Assembly: GCA_025965735.1 (NCBI GenBank) | Contig: JAOPWK010000132.1 | Coordinates: forward strand, 1-10,523 | DNA from: Frankiales bacterium | GTDB taxonomy: Bacteria; Actinomycetota; Actinomycetes; Mycobacteriales; SCTD01 | Reading direction: 5' to 3' | DNA length: 10,523 nt | Shown: piece by piece, positions 1-6,346 of the stretch | How positions within the stretch are numbered: position 1 is the stretch's first letter | Layout: every line of letters begins with the position of its first letter | The notes under the pieces: generated by a model | What the model was told of the DNA's origin: nothing | The model's input: only the letters and a program-made list of their open reading frames with translations | Databases searched by the model: none | Program-made: the position numbers and the translations under genes

Positions 1-17
1 GGCGCACGCTCCCGCGG

Positions 18-1100
18 CTATGCGCCGGTGCTCCTGGTCCCCTCCGCCGCGCCCTCGCCGCCGACGGCCCTGTCGGCGTGGCCACCCGGTTCGGCGACGT
101 GCGCGGAGGCGCGTGGATCGCCGCCCCGGCGGGTGGCCGCCAGGCTGGTGAAGGTCACCACGATCAGCGTGAGGATGATGACGACCAGGGACAGCAGCGT
201 CGGGATCTCCGGGACGCCCGTCCAGATGCCGTGGGCCCAATGCAGGACGAGCTTGACGCCGATGAAGGCCAGGATGAACGCCAGCCCGTAGCCAAGGTGC
301 ACGAGCTTGCTCAGCGCGCCCTGCAGGACGAAGTAGAGCGCGCGCAGGCCGAGCAGGGCGAAGGCGTTGCAGGCGAAGACGAGGTAGGGGTCGGAGGTGA
401 TGCCGTAGACCGCCGGCACGGAGTCGACGGCGAACACCACGTCCGTAGCGAAGATCGCGGCGACCACGAGCAGCAGCGGCGTGGCGTGCCGGACCCCGCG
501 CTCCTGCACCAGCAGCCTGGTTCCGCGGTAGTCGTCGGTCACTGGCAGGAAGCGGCTGAGCAGCCTCACCGACCGCATGCTCGCTACGTCGATGTCGTGG
601 CTGCCGCCGCGTAGCTGGTCACGCAGGATCTTCACGGCGGTCAGCAGCAGGATCGCGCCGAAGAGCAGGAAGGCGAAGGTGAAGTTGGCCAGCACCGCCG
701 CGCCCAGCGCGATGAAGACCGCCCGCAGCACGAGCGCGCCGGCGATGCCGTAGAGCAGGACCCGCTGCTGCAGCTCCACGGGCACGGCAAACGCCGACAG
801 CAGCAGCATGAAGACGAACAGATTGTCGACCGACAGCGACTTCTCCACCAGGTAGCCGGTGAGGTACTGCACGCCCGTCGTCGCGCCGAAGTCCGCCCAG
901 ATGTAGACGCCGAAGGCCAGCGGCAGGGCAACGTAGAAGACGCTCCAGCCGACGGCCTCGCGCATGCTCACCTCGTGGGGCCGGCGCGTGATGGCGAAGT
1001 CGAGCACGAGCAGGGCGAGCACGGCCGCCACCGTGGCGATCCACATCGTGGTCGTCGCAACCGTGTCGAGGCTCTGGTCGACGGCGGCGGAGAGGGGCAC
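18..1100 (-). CDS. TerC/Alx-family integral membrane protein
   Basis: A 360-residue polytopic membrane protein of the TerC family (TerC, Alx, YkoY). Members are tied to tellurite resistance and, for Alx-like proteins, to manganese export; the substrate here is unknown. About eight or nine hydrophobic segments are visible from residue 20 to 320. Family signatures are present: SVDNLFVF (Asp92-Asn93), FATDVVFAVDSVPA (Asp220, Asp226) and CNAFALLGLRALYF (Asn245). These acidic and Asn residues in membrane segments are the expected ion site. About 40 hydrophilic residues rich in Gly, Ala and Arg end the protein. I chose GTG at 1100 because AGGAGG (1110-1105) precedes it, though the 4-nt spacing is tight; ATG at 1046 would remove 18 residues. 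It lies 116 bp downstream of the TSUP exporter on the same strand, so co-transcription is possible but not shown. Confidence 0.93.
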   Translation of the reverse strand: MPLSAAVDQSLDTVATTTMWIATVAAVLALLVLDFAITRRPHEVSMREAVGWSVFYVALPLAFGVYIWADFGATTGVQYLTGYLVEKSLSVDNLFVFMLLLSAFAVPVELQQRVLLYGIAGALVLRAVFIALGAAVLANFTFAFLLFGAILLLTAVKILRDQLRGGSHDIDVASMRSVRLLSRFLPVTDDYRGTRLLVQERGVRHATPLLLVVAAIFATDVVFAVDSVPAVYGITSDPYLVFACNAFALLGLRALYFVLQGALSKLVHLGYGLAFILAFIGVKLVLHWAHGIWTGVPEIPTLLSLVVIILTLIVVTFTSLAATRRGGDPRASAHVAEPGGHADRAVGGEGAAEGTRSTGA

Positions 1101-1148
1101 GGTGCCTCCTGGGTAGATGTCCTGTGCGGGTGGACACGTCCCCGCCTG

Positions 1149-1158
1149 GGTCGCGACC
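1149..1158. repeat. 10-bp perfect palindrome between TSUP and TerC genes
   Basis: GGTCGCGACC is a perfect palindrome in the 116-bp gap upstream of the TerC gene. No clear promoter accompanies it and no TACCC-N4-GGGTA operator is present in this gap. It may be an operator for a separate TerC promoter, or a chance product of very GC-rich DNA. Confidence 0.25.
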
Positions 1159-1216
1159 ACACCTGCAGGCGCCCTGTGTCGCGCAGAGGCGGCGGAGCGA
1201 GGGGGGAACGCAGCGC

Positions 1217-2002
1217 TCAGGCGAGCCCGAGCACGGCGCGGGTTCCCACGTAGCCGGCGACCAGGACGAGCAGGACGCCGAAGCCCAGGGTGAGCATGCG
1301 TGCGGGGAGGCGGCTGGCGAGCAGCGTCCCGATCAGGGACGCCGCGCCGGCAGCCGCGGTGAGCGGGACGATCACCTCCCAGTCGAAGCTGCCCGTGCCG
1401 GCCCGCGCCGCGAGGGCAACAGCGGCGTTCAACGCGATGACCAGCAGCGACGTGCCGACCGCCAGGGGCATGGAGTAGCCGAACGCCAGGACCAGGGCGG
1501 GCACGATCACGAACCCGCCGCCGACACCAAGGAAGCCGGTCAGGAAGCCGATCAGCAGGCCTGCCGCCAGCAACCTGCGCCACCGCGCAGCTCGTGCGGC
1601 GGCGGGCGCCGCCGGGCGCTGAGCCCGCTCGGCGGCGGGTGCGCTGACGCGGCGGATCAGCATGCCGGCCGCAACCACCAGCATGAGCAGCGCGAACGCC
1701 AGCAGCAGGACGTTCTCGTCCACCTGCTGGTGCATCGCCGTACCCAGCAGGGACGCCGGGACGCCCGCCAGCGCGATCAGCGCCCCGGCACGCCAGCGCG
1801 TGTGGCCGCTGCGGGCATGCCCGACGGTGGCCACCGCGGCGGTGATCCCGACGATGACCAGGCTGCCGCTGGTCGCGTCCTGCGCGGACAGGCCGAGGAC
1901 GAAGACCAGCGCCGGGACGGTGAGGATCGACCCGCCACCACCGAGCGCGCCGATCACCAGGCCGATGAGCAGGCCCAGTCCGACGGCGGCGACCACCGTC
2001 AT
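1217..2002 (-). CDS. TauE/SafE (TSUP) family sulfite/thiosulfate-type exporter
   Basis: A 261-residue protein of the TSUP (TauE/SafE, formerly DUF81) family, membrane carriers that move sulfur-containing anions such as sulfite, sulfoacetate or thiosulfate. It shows the family's two-repeat layout. The first glycine-rich motif (GALGGGGSILTVPAL, residues 18-32) is mirrored by the second (FLGVGGGFVIVPAL, from residue 157). Each is followed by several hydrophobic helices, with an Arg/Ala-rich cytoplasmic loop between the halves (around 118-142). Its length is normal for the family. ATG at 2002 has GGAGG at 2013-2009 with 6-nt spacing. It is divergent from the MMPL gene and shares with it an intergenic palindrome resembling a CsoR/CstR operator. 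TauE-type exporters occur in cst loci, so export of sulfite made by the nearby persulfide dioxygenase is the best guess; the substrate is inferred. Confidence 0.9.
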   Translation of the reverse strand: MTVVAAVGLGLLIGLVIGALGGGGSILTVPALVFVLGLSAQDATSGSLVIVGITAAVATVGHARSGHTRWRAGALIALAGVPASLLGTAMHQQVDENVLLLAFALLMLVVAAGMLIRRVSAPAAERAQRPAAPAAARAARWRRLLAAGLLIGFLTGFLGVGGGFVIVPALVLAFGYSMPLAVGTSLLVIALNAAVALAARAGTGSFDWEVIVPLTAAAGAASLIGTLLASRLPARMLTLGFGVLLVLVAGYVGTRAVLGLA

Positions 2003-2062
2003 GCGCTGCCTCCACGGGCCCGGTGGGCGTGCGGGGGGCCCGCCCGGCCCCGGGCTTCGCTC

Positions 2063-2091
2063 TGCATACCCCCTAGGGTATAGGCTGCCAC
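2063..2091 (-). promoter_or_regulatory. Predicted promoter of the TSUP exporter
   Basis: On the minus strand GTGGCA (2091-2086) resembles a -35 box (4 of 6 to TTGACA). It is followed after 17 nt by TATGCA (2068-2063) as a weak -10 box. The operator at 2066-2081 fills most of the spacer and overlaps the -10, as expected for repression. This predicts a 5' leader of roughly 50 nt, very rich in G and C. Assigned by eye only. Confidence 0.4.
2066..2081. promoter_or_regulatory. CsoR/CstR-type operator in the exporter/MMPL divergent region
   Basis: ATACCC-CCTA-GGGTAT is a perfect 6-bp inverted repeat with a 4-nt centre. C-tract/G-tract palindromes flanked by TA are the known binding-site type of CsoR/RcnR/CstR-family tetramers. 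A second copy of the same TACCC-N4-GGGTA form lies at 4385-4398, and a regulator of this family is encoded at 6347-6616. The site lies between the divergent starts at 2002 and 2147. On the plus strand TATAGG (2079-2084) could be the -10 box of the MMPL gene, so one bound regulator could block both directions. Binding itself is inferred. Confidence 0.75.
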
Positions 2092-2146
2092 GGTGTCGTG
2101 GCCGCAGAGGCGGCCAGCCCGCGAGCCGGCCCCGGAGGGTCCCTTC

Positions 2147-4342
2147 ATGTCCAGCCAGAGCTTTCCCCCCAGCGCCGAGGTCCACCAGCCGCTGCCACCC
2201 GGCCGCGCCGCGCACGCCCCGGGCGCTCCCGATCCGCGCGTCGTCGGTCCGCTCGGCCGACTCGGGGTGTGGACGGCCTCGCACCTGCGCCTGGTGCTCG
2301 TCGCGTGGGCGGTCCTCGCCGTCGGCCTCGGCGCCTTTGCCCCGAAGGTCGAGCACGCGCTCGCCGGCGCCGGCTGGGAGGCCTCGGGCTCGGAGTCGGT
2401 CGCCGTCCGCGATCTGGTCCACCGTGAGTTCGCCGGGATGTCCAGCAGCGCGCTGCAGGTCGTCGTGCACGCCGACCGGGGCGCGGTGACCGCGGGCGCG
2501 GGGCGCCTCGTGATCGCCGACGCGATGGCCCTGCTGGAGGCCGACGAGCGCGTCTCGCAGGTCCTCCGCCCGTCGCCGGGCGTCTCGATCAGCGCGGACG
2601 GGCGCACGGCCGTCATCGCCGCCGGTGCCGCGACCGACGACACCAACGAGATGGTCCGTGCGGCGGACGATCTCAAGGAGCCGCTGCGCGAGCTGTCCGG
2701 TGACGGGATCTCGGTCGCCATGACCGGCAGCAGCGTCCTGTGGAGCGACTTCAACGCCGCCAACCGGGAGGCCATGATCAAGAGCGAGCTGATCTCCTGG
2801 CCGGTGACGCTGGCGATCCTCGTGCTCGTCTTCGGCTCCGTGGTGGCCGCCGGCCTCCCGCTGATGCTCACCATCACCGGCCTGGTGGCCGCCGCCGGCT
2901 CGCTGTTCCTCGCCTCCCAGGTCAGCGACATCTCCATCTGGGCGCTCAACTTCGCGCTCATGTTCGCCCTTGCGCTGGGCATCGACTACGCGCTGCTTCT
3001 GGTCGTCCGCTTCCGCGCCGCGCATCTGGGCCAGGGCGAGGACGTACGGTCCGCCATCGTCGAGACCATGGACACCGCGGGCAAGGCGGTCCTGTTCTCC
3101 GGGCTCACCGTCCTGATCAGCCTCTCGGCGGTGCTGCTCGTCCCGGCGCCCGCCGTCCGCTCGATGGCCCTGGGCATCATGCTCGCGGTCGCCTTCGTGC
3201 TCGCCGCGGCGCTCACGCTGCTGCCCGCCGTGCTGGTCAAGCTGGGGGCCCGGGTCGATGCCCTGTCCCTGCCGTGGGCCCGCGGCGGCGAGCACCGCTC
3301 CGCCCGCTTCGCCGCGTGGGGCGAGCGGCTGTGGCGCCGGCCGCTGCTGTACGGCGCGCTGGCACTGGTCGTGCTGATCGCCCTGGCCGCACCGCTGCTC
3401 GGCCTGCGCACCGGCATGCCCAGCATCAAGGTCGTGCCGGCGGACGAGTCGAGCCGCGTCGGCTACGCCGCCGTCGTCGAGGCGTTCGGGCCGGGAGCGC
3501 CAGGGCTGCTCCAGGTCGTCAGCGCAGCAGACGACGCCGACGACGCCGCGGCGACCCTGCACGCCGATCCCGCGGTCGCGCAGGTCATGCCGCCGACGAG
3601 CAACGGCTCGGGGACCGTGCTGCTGCAGGCGATGCCCAGGCTCGACCCCTCCGACCCGGGCACGGGGCAGGCAATCGACCGGCTGCGCGCGCAGCTGCCC
3701 GCCTCGGCCCTTGTCGGCGGCGCCTCCGCCGAGAACCACGACCTGGAGGTGCTGCTGCGCGAGCGCACCCTGCTCGTGATGGGCGTGGTGGTCGGCCTGG
3801 GTTTCCTGCTGCTGCTCGTGGCGCTGCAGGCGCCGCTGGTGGCCGCCCTGGCCGTCCTGACCAACCTGCTGGCCGCTGCGGCCGCCTTCGGCGTGGCCCG
3901 GCTGATCTTCCAGGAGGGGATCGGCTCCGGGCTGCTGAACTTCGAGCCGCAGGGCTTCCTGGACGCGTGGGGACCGGTCTTCTTCGGCAGCATGATCTTC
4001 GCTCTGGGACTGGACTACTCCCTGTTCCTGCTCACCGCGGCCAAGGAGCACTGGGAGAAGTCCGGCGATCCGCACGAGGCGATGGTCGGCGGGCTGGCGC
4101 ACTCCGGGCGCGTCATCTTCTCCGCGGCCGCAGTGATGGTCGCGGTGTTCTTCACCTTCTCGCTGTCCGAGCCGCTGCCGCCCAAGGAGATGGGCATCAT
4201 CCTGGGCATCGCGGTGCTGCTCGACGCCCTGCTCGTCCGCCTGGTCCTGATGCCGGTCCTGCTGCGCCTGGCCGGGCGCACCGCCTGGGCCACGCCCCGC
4301 TGGCTGCGCCGGATCCTGCCCCGGGTGTCGTTCTCGCACTGA
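2147..4342 (+). CDS. MMPL/RND-superfamily transporter
   Basis: A 731-residue protein of the MMPL family (RND superfamily), proton-driven membrane transporters that in actinobacteria often move lipids or other hydrophobic compounds. It has the twofold family layout: one N-terminal helix (about residues 47-66), a large extracytoplasmic domain, a block of five helices, then the pattern repeats. The paired Asp-Tyr of the proton relay are visible in GIDYALLL (Asp280-Tyr281) and GLDYSLFLL (Asp623-Tyr624). ATG at 2147 is chosen because GGAGGG (2134-2139) lies 7 nt upstream. GTG at 2093 would add 18 residues and could only be leaderless, though TATAGG lies just before it. It diverges from the TSUP gene and shares the CstR-like operator, so it may belong to the sulfur-stress regulon. 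The substrate cannot be read from the sequence. Confidence 0.92.
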   Translation: MSSQSFPPSAEVHQPLPPGRAAHAPGAPDPRVVGPLGRLGVWTASHLRLVLVAWAVLAVGLGAFAPKVEHALAGAGWEASGSESVAVRDLVHREFAGMSSSALQVVVHADRGAVTAGAGRLVIADAMALLEADERVSQVLRPSPGVSISADGRTAVIAAGAATDDTNEMVRAADDLKEPLRELSGDGISVAMTGSSVLWSDFNAANREAMIKSELISWPVTLAILVLVFGSVVAAGLPLMLTITGLVAAAGSLFLASQVSDISIWALNFALMFALALGIDYALLLVVRFRAAHLGQGEDVRSAIVETMDTAGKAVLFSGLTVLISLSAVLLVPAPAVRSMALGIMLAVAFVLAAALTLLPAVLVKLGARVDALSLPWARGGEHRSARFAAWGERLWRRPLLYGALALVVLIALAAPLLGLRTGMPSIKVVPADESSRVGYAAVVEAFGPGAPGLLQVVSAADDADDAAATLHADPAVAQVMPPTSNGSGTVLLQAMPRLDPSDPGTGQAIDRLRAQLPASALVGGASAENHDLEVLLRERTLLVMGVVVGLGFLLLLVALQAPLVAALAVLTNLLAAAAAFGVARLIFQEGIGSGLLNFEPQGFLDAWGPVFFGSMIFALGLDYSLFLLTAAKEHWEKSGDPHEAMVGGLAHSGRVIFSAAAVMVAVFFTFSLSEPLPPKEMGIILGIAVLLDALLVRLVLMPVLLRLAGRTAWATPRWLRRILPRVSFSH

Positions 4343-4373
4343 GCCTGAGGCGGAACAGCACCGCGCCCCAGGC
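4343..4373 (+). terminator. Hairpin directly after the MMPL gene
   Basis: GCCTGAGGCG (4343-4352) pairs with CGCCCCAGGC (4364-4373) over ten positions with a single A-C mismatch, around an 11-nt loop. It begins right after the MMPL stop codon. Only GTTGTACC follows, with no true T-tract, which is common in actinobacteria. It abuts the predicted -35 box of the rhodanese operon and would insulate the two transcripts. Confidence 0.55.
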
Positions 4374-4374
4374 G

Positions 4375-4402
4375 TTGTACCAAGTACCCCGGGGGGTATA
4401 CC
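4375..4402 (+). promoter_or_regulatory. Predicted promoter of the rhodanese/persulfide dioxygenase operon
   Basis: TTGTAC (4375-4380) as -35 and TATACC (4397-4402) as -10 are separated by 16 nt, and the operator palindrome lies in the spacer and touches the -10. Transcription would begin near 4409, very close to the ribosome binding site AAGGAG (4408-4413), leaving almost no leader. The exact start is uncertain. Confidence 0.45.
4385..4398. promoter_or_regulatory. Second CsoR/CstR-type operator, upstream of the rhodanese
   Basis: TACCCC-GG-GGGGTA is a perfect 6-bp inverted repeat with a 2-nt centre. Read as TACCC-N4-GGGTA it has the same 14-bp span as the site at 2066-2081. It sits between the predicted -35 and -10 boxes of the operon that carries the CstR-like gene, so autoregulation by this repressor is likely. 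Binding is inferred from family knowledge. Confidence 0.78.
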
Positions 4403-4420
4403 GAACAAAGGAGAGAGGCA

Positions 4421-4744
4421 GTGCTGACCACCGTCACCATCGAGGACCTGGACGCCGCGCGGACCGCGGGAGCGACCATCCTCGACGTCCGCGAGAGCGA
4501 CGAGTACGCCGCGGGTCACGTCCCCGGCGCCCAGCTGCTCCCGCTGGGCCTGCTGCCGGTCCGCCTCCAGGACCTGCCACGCGCCGAACCGGTCTACCTG
4601 GTCTGCCAGAGCGGCGGACGCAGCTTCCAGGCTGCGCAGCTGCTCGACCAGGCCGGACTGGACGCGCGCACCGTCACCGGCGGCACCGCCGCCTGGACCC
4701 GGTCCGGACGGCCGGTCGAGACCGGCGCACCGCGCCAGAGCTGA
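4421..4744 (+). CDS. Single-domain rhodanese sulfurtransferase
   Basis: A 107-residue protein made of one rhodanese domain and little else. Family features are visible: ILDVRESDEY near residues 20-29, GHVPGA at 32-37, and the active-site loop CQSGGRS with the persulfide-carrying Cys62 and loop Arg67. No signal peptide or membrane segment is present, so it acts in the cytoplasm. The expected role is transfer of sulfane sulfur between thiosulfate, low-molecular-weight persulfides and acceptor thiols. GTG at 4421 is supported by AAGGAG (4408-4413), 7 nt upstream. The stop codon is 8 bp before the next gene, a tight operon arrangement, and the CstR-like operator lies upstream. It probably feeds or drains the persulfide pool handled by the dioxygenase encoded next. 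Confidence 0.93.
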   Translation: MLTTVTIEDLDAARTAGATILDVRESDEYAAGHVPGAQLLPLGLLPVRLQDLPRAEPVYLVCQSGGRSFQAAQLLDQAGLDARTVTGGTAAWTRSGRPVETGAPRQS

Positions 4745-4752
4745 GGAGGAGC

Positions 4753-6135
4753 GTGAGCCAGGACATCCTCACCCGCGACGGGCTGACCGTCACCGTCATC
4801 GAGACGCCCGACCTCGGCGACCGCAGCTACGTGGTCGACAACGGCCACGCGGCGCTGGTCATCGACCCGCAGCGCGACCTCGACCGGGTCCAGGCCGTGC
4901 TGAACGGCCGCGGCCTGCGCCTGGCCGCGGTGGCCGAGACGCACGCGCACAACGACTACGTCAGCGGCGGGCTGGAGCTCGCCCGTACGTACGCGGTGCC
5001 CTACCTGGTCCCGTGCGAGGCCGACGTGGCCTACGCGCGGACGCAGGTCTGCGACGAGGACGTGCGCGAGATCGCCGGCATGACCATCCGCACCATCGGC
5101 ACTCCCGGGCACACCGCGCACCACGTGTCCTTCGCCGTCGGGGTGGGGGAGCGGCCCTCGCTCGTCTTCACCGGCGGGTCGATGCTCTTCGGCGCCGTCG
5201 GCCGCACCGACCTGGTGTCCGCCGACCTCACCGAGCAGCTCACGCGCCAGCAGTACGCCTCGGTCCGGCGCCTGGTCGACATGCTGCCCGGCGATGCCGC
5301 CGTCCTGCCGACCCACGGGTTCGGCAGCTTCTGCTCGGCGACCCCCACGTCCGGTACGTCCTCCACGGTCGAGCAGCAGAGCACCCGGAACCCCGCGCTC
5401 ACGCAGGGCGAGGAGGACTTCGTCGCGGCGCTCCTCGCCGGCTTCGACGACATCCCGGCCTGGTACTCCCACATGGGGCCGATCAACCTCGCCGGTCCCG
5501 AGCCGGTCGACCTCACCCCGGCAGCCGAAGCCGACGCCGACCAGCTGCGCCGCCGGATCGACGCCGGCGAGTGGGTCGTCGACCTGCGGGACAGGACCGC
5601 CTTCGCGCGCGGTCACGTCCCCGGCACCTTCAGCTTCGACGCCAGCGGGAACCTGGTCACCTACCTCGGCTGGCTCCTTCCGTGGGGCACGCCCCTGACG
5701 CTGCTCGGCGACTCGCAGCAGCAGGTCGCGGCGGCGCAGCGGGAGCTGGTGCGCATCGGCATCGACCGCCCGGCCGCCCAGGCGACCGCGCCCCTGGCCG
5801 AGCTGGCCGGCCGGTCGCTCAGCACCTTCGACCTGGTCAGCTTCGCCGACCTGGACCGGGCACGGCGCACCGGCGAGGTCGCCGTCCTGGACGTGCGGCG
5901 GGACGCCGAGTGGAACCAGGGGCACCTGAAGGACGCCCGGCACATCCCGCTCCACGAGCTGCTCGGGCGCATCGAGGAGGTGACCGGGCCCGTCTGGGTC
6001 CACTGCGCGAGCGGCTACCGCGCCACCATCGCGGGCTCGATCCTGAGCCGCGCGGGCAAGGACGTCACCGTCGTGGCGGACAGCTTCGACGCCGCCAGCC
6101 ACGCGGGTCTGCCGCTGGACGCAGGGGTGTCATGA
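4753..6135 (+). CDS. Persulfide dioxygenase-rhodanese fusion (CstB-like, MBL fold)
   Basis: A 460-residue cytoplasmic protein with the three-part layout known from CstB. The metallo-beta-lactamase persulfide dioxygenase domain spans about residues 5-240. A rhodanese-like domain without active Cys covers about 265-350 (GHVPGTFSFD is recognisable, but the active-site position reads LLGDSQQ). An active rhodanese domain covers about 365-455 with HCASGYR and catalytic Cys418. Such enzymes oxidise thiol persulfide to sulfite and can form thiosulfate. Metal-site residues are His64, His66 and Asp68 (THAHNDY), His120 (GHTAHH) and His188 (THGFGSF). ETHE1-type enzymes read FTGD at the Asp iron ligand, but here it is FTGG (Gly142), followed by GRTD (Asp153). 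This may be a subfamily trait or alter the metal site. GTG at 4753 is the only sensible start; AGGAGG (4744-4749) overlaps the previous stop region and sits only 3 nt away. Confidence 0.93.
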   Translation: MSQDILTRDGLTVTVIETPDLGDRSYVVDNGHAALVIDPQRDLDRVQAVLNGRGLRLAAVAETHAHNDYVSGGLELARTYAVPYLVPCEADVAYARTQVCDEDVREIAGMTIRTIGTPGHTAHHVSFAVGVGERPSLVFTGGSMLFGAVGRTDLVSADLTEQLTRQQYASVRRLVDMLPGDAAVLPTHGFGSFCSATPTSGTSSTVEQQSTRNPALTQGEEDFVAALLAGFDDIPAWYSHMGPINLAGPEPVDLTPAAEADADQLRRRIDAGEWVVDLRDRTAFARGHVPGTFSFDASGNLVTYLGWLLPWGTPLTLLGDSQQQVAAAQRELVRIGIDRPAAQATAPLAELAGRSLSTFDLVSFADLDRARRTGEVAVLDVRRDAEWNQGHLKDARHIPLHELLGRIEEVTGPVWVHCASGYRATIAGSILSRAGKDVTVVADSFDAASHAGLPLDAGVS

Positions 6136-6346
6136 GCCTGCGCACGGTTCCCACCCGCTGTCCGACCGCGACCGGGTCCACGTCGACGACGTACGGGACG
6201 GCATGGCGGCCCGGAACCGCGAGGGCCCCCGGTCCGACAGCGCTGAGCTGCGGGGTCGGGGCCGGCCAGCCGGAAGCAGCCACCCGCCCGTCGCGTTGTC
6301 TCCACCGGTGCGCCCGGCACCGGACGCCGATGTCCCAGGAGACCTG
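6136..6346 (+). other. 211-bp spacer between dioxygenase and cstR; possible gene remnant
   Basis: This gap is long for an otherwise tight operon. An open frame of 71 codons runs from ATG at 6132 (ATGA overlap with the dioxygenase stop) to a TGA at 6345-6347 that overlaps the cstR ATG. Its Thr/Pro/Arg-rich product looks like an off-frame translation and resembles nothing I know. In the cstR frame, about 6134-6260 reads with D/R/V/H-rich composition and strongly GC-biased third positions, more like true coding, but has no good start. It may be a decayed gene or leader. No operator of the TACCC-N4-GGGTA type is present. Confidence 0.3.
6305..6323 (+). other. Stem-loop just upstream of cstR
   Basis: CCGGTGC (6305-6311) and GCACCGG (6317-6323) form a perfect 7-bp stem with a 5-nt loop. 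It ends 13 nt before the cstR ribosome binding site. It could be a processing site, a partial terminator lowering regulator expression relative to the enzymes, or a chance GC-rich hairpin. Confidence 0.4.

Noticed and set aside
1101..1216. Possible manganese (yybP-ykoY) riboswitch ahead of the TerC gene
   Set aside because: Some TerC genes carry this element, but I could not find its conserved internal loops in the 116-bp gap.
1741..1754. Third CstR-like site, TACCC-AGCA-GGGAC
   Set aside because: The second arm does not match GGGTA and the site lies inside the TSUP coding sequence.
1101..2015. Upstream extension of the TerC frame to a 665-residue protein
   Set aside because: The extra N-terminal part is Arg/Ala/Gly-rich low-complexity translation antisense to nothing but in the wrong frame of the TSUP gene, which has clear motifs and its own ribosome binding site.
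2003..4519. Long minus-strand open frame opposite the MMPL gene
   Set aside because: Gln/Arg/His/Gly-rich composition typical of antisense frames in GC-rich DNA; the plus-strand MMPL protein has all family motifs.
6203..6346. N-terminally extended 137-residue form of the CstR-like regulator
   Set aside because: The extension lacks a good ribosome binding site and family similarity, while ATG 6347 has AGGAG at correct spacing and yields the normal family length.
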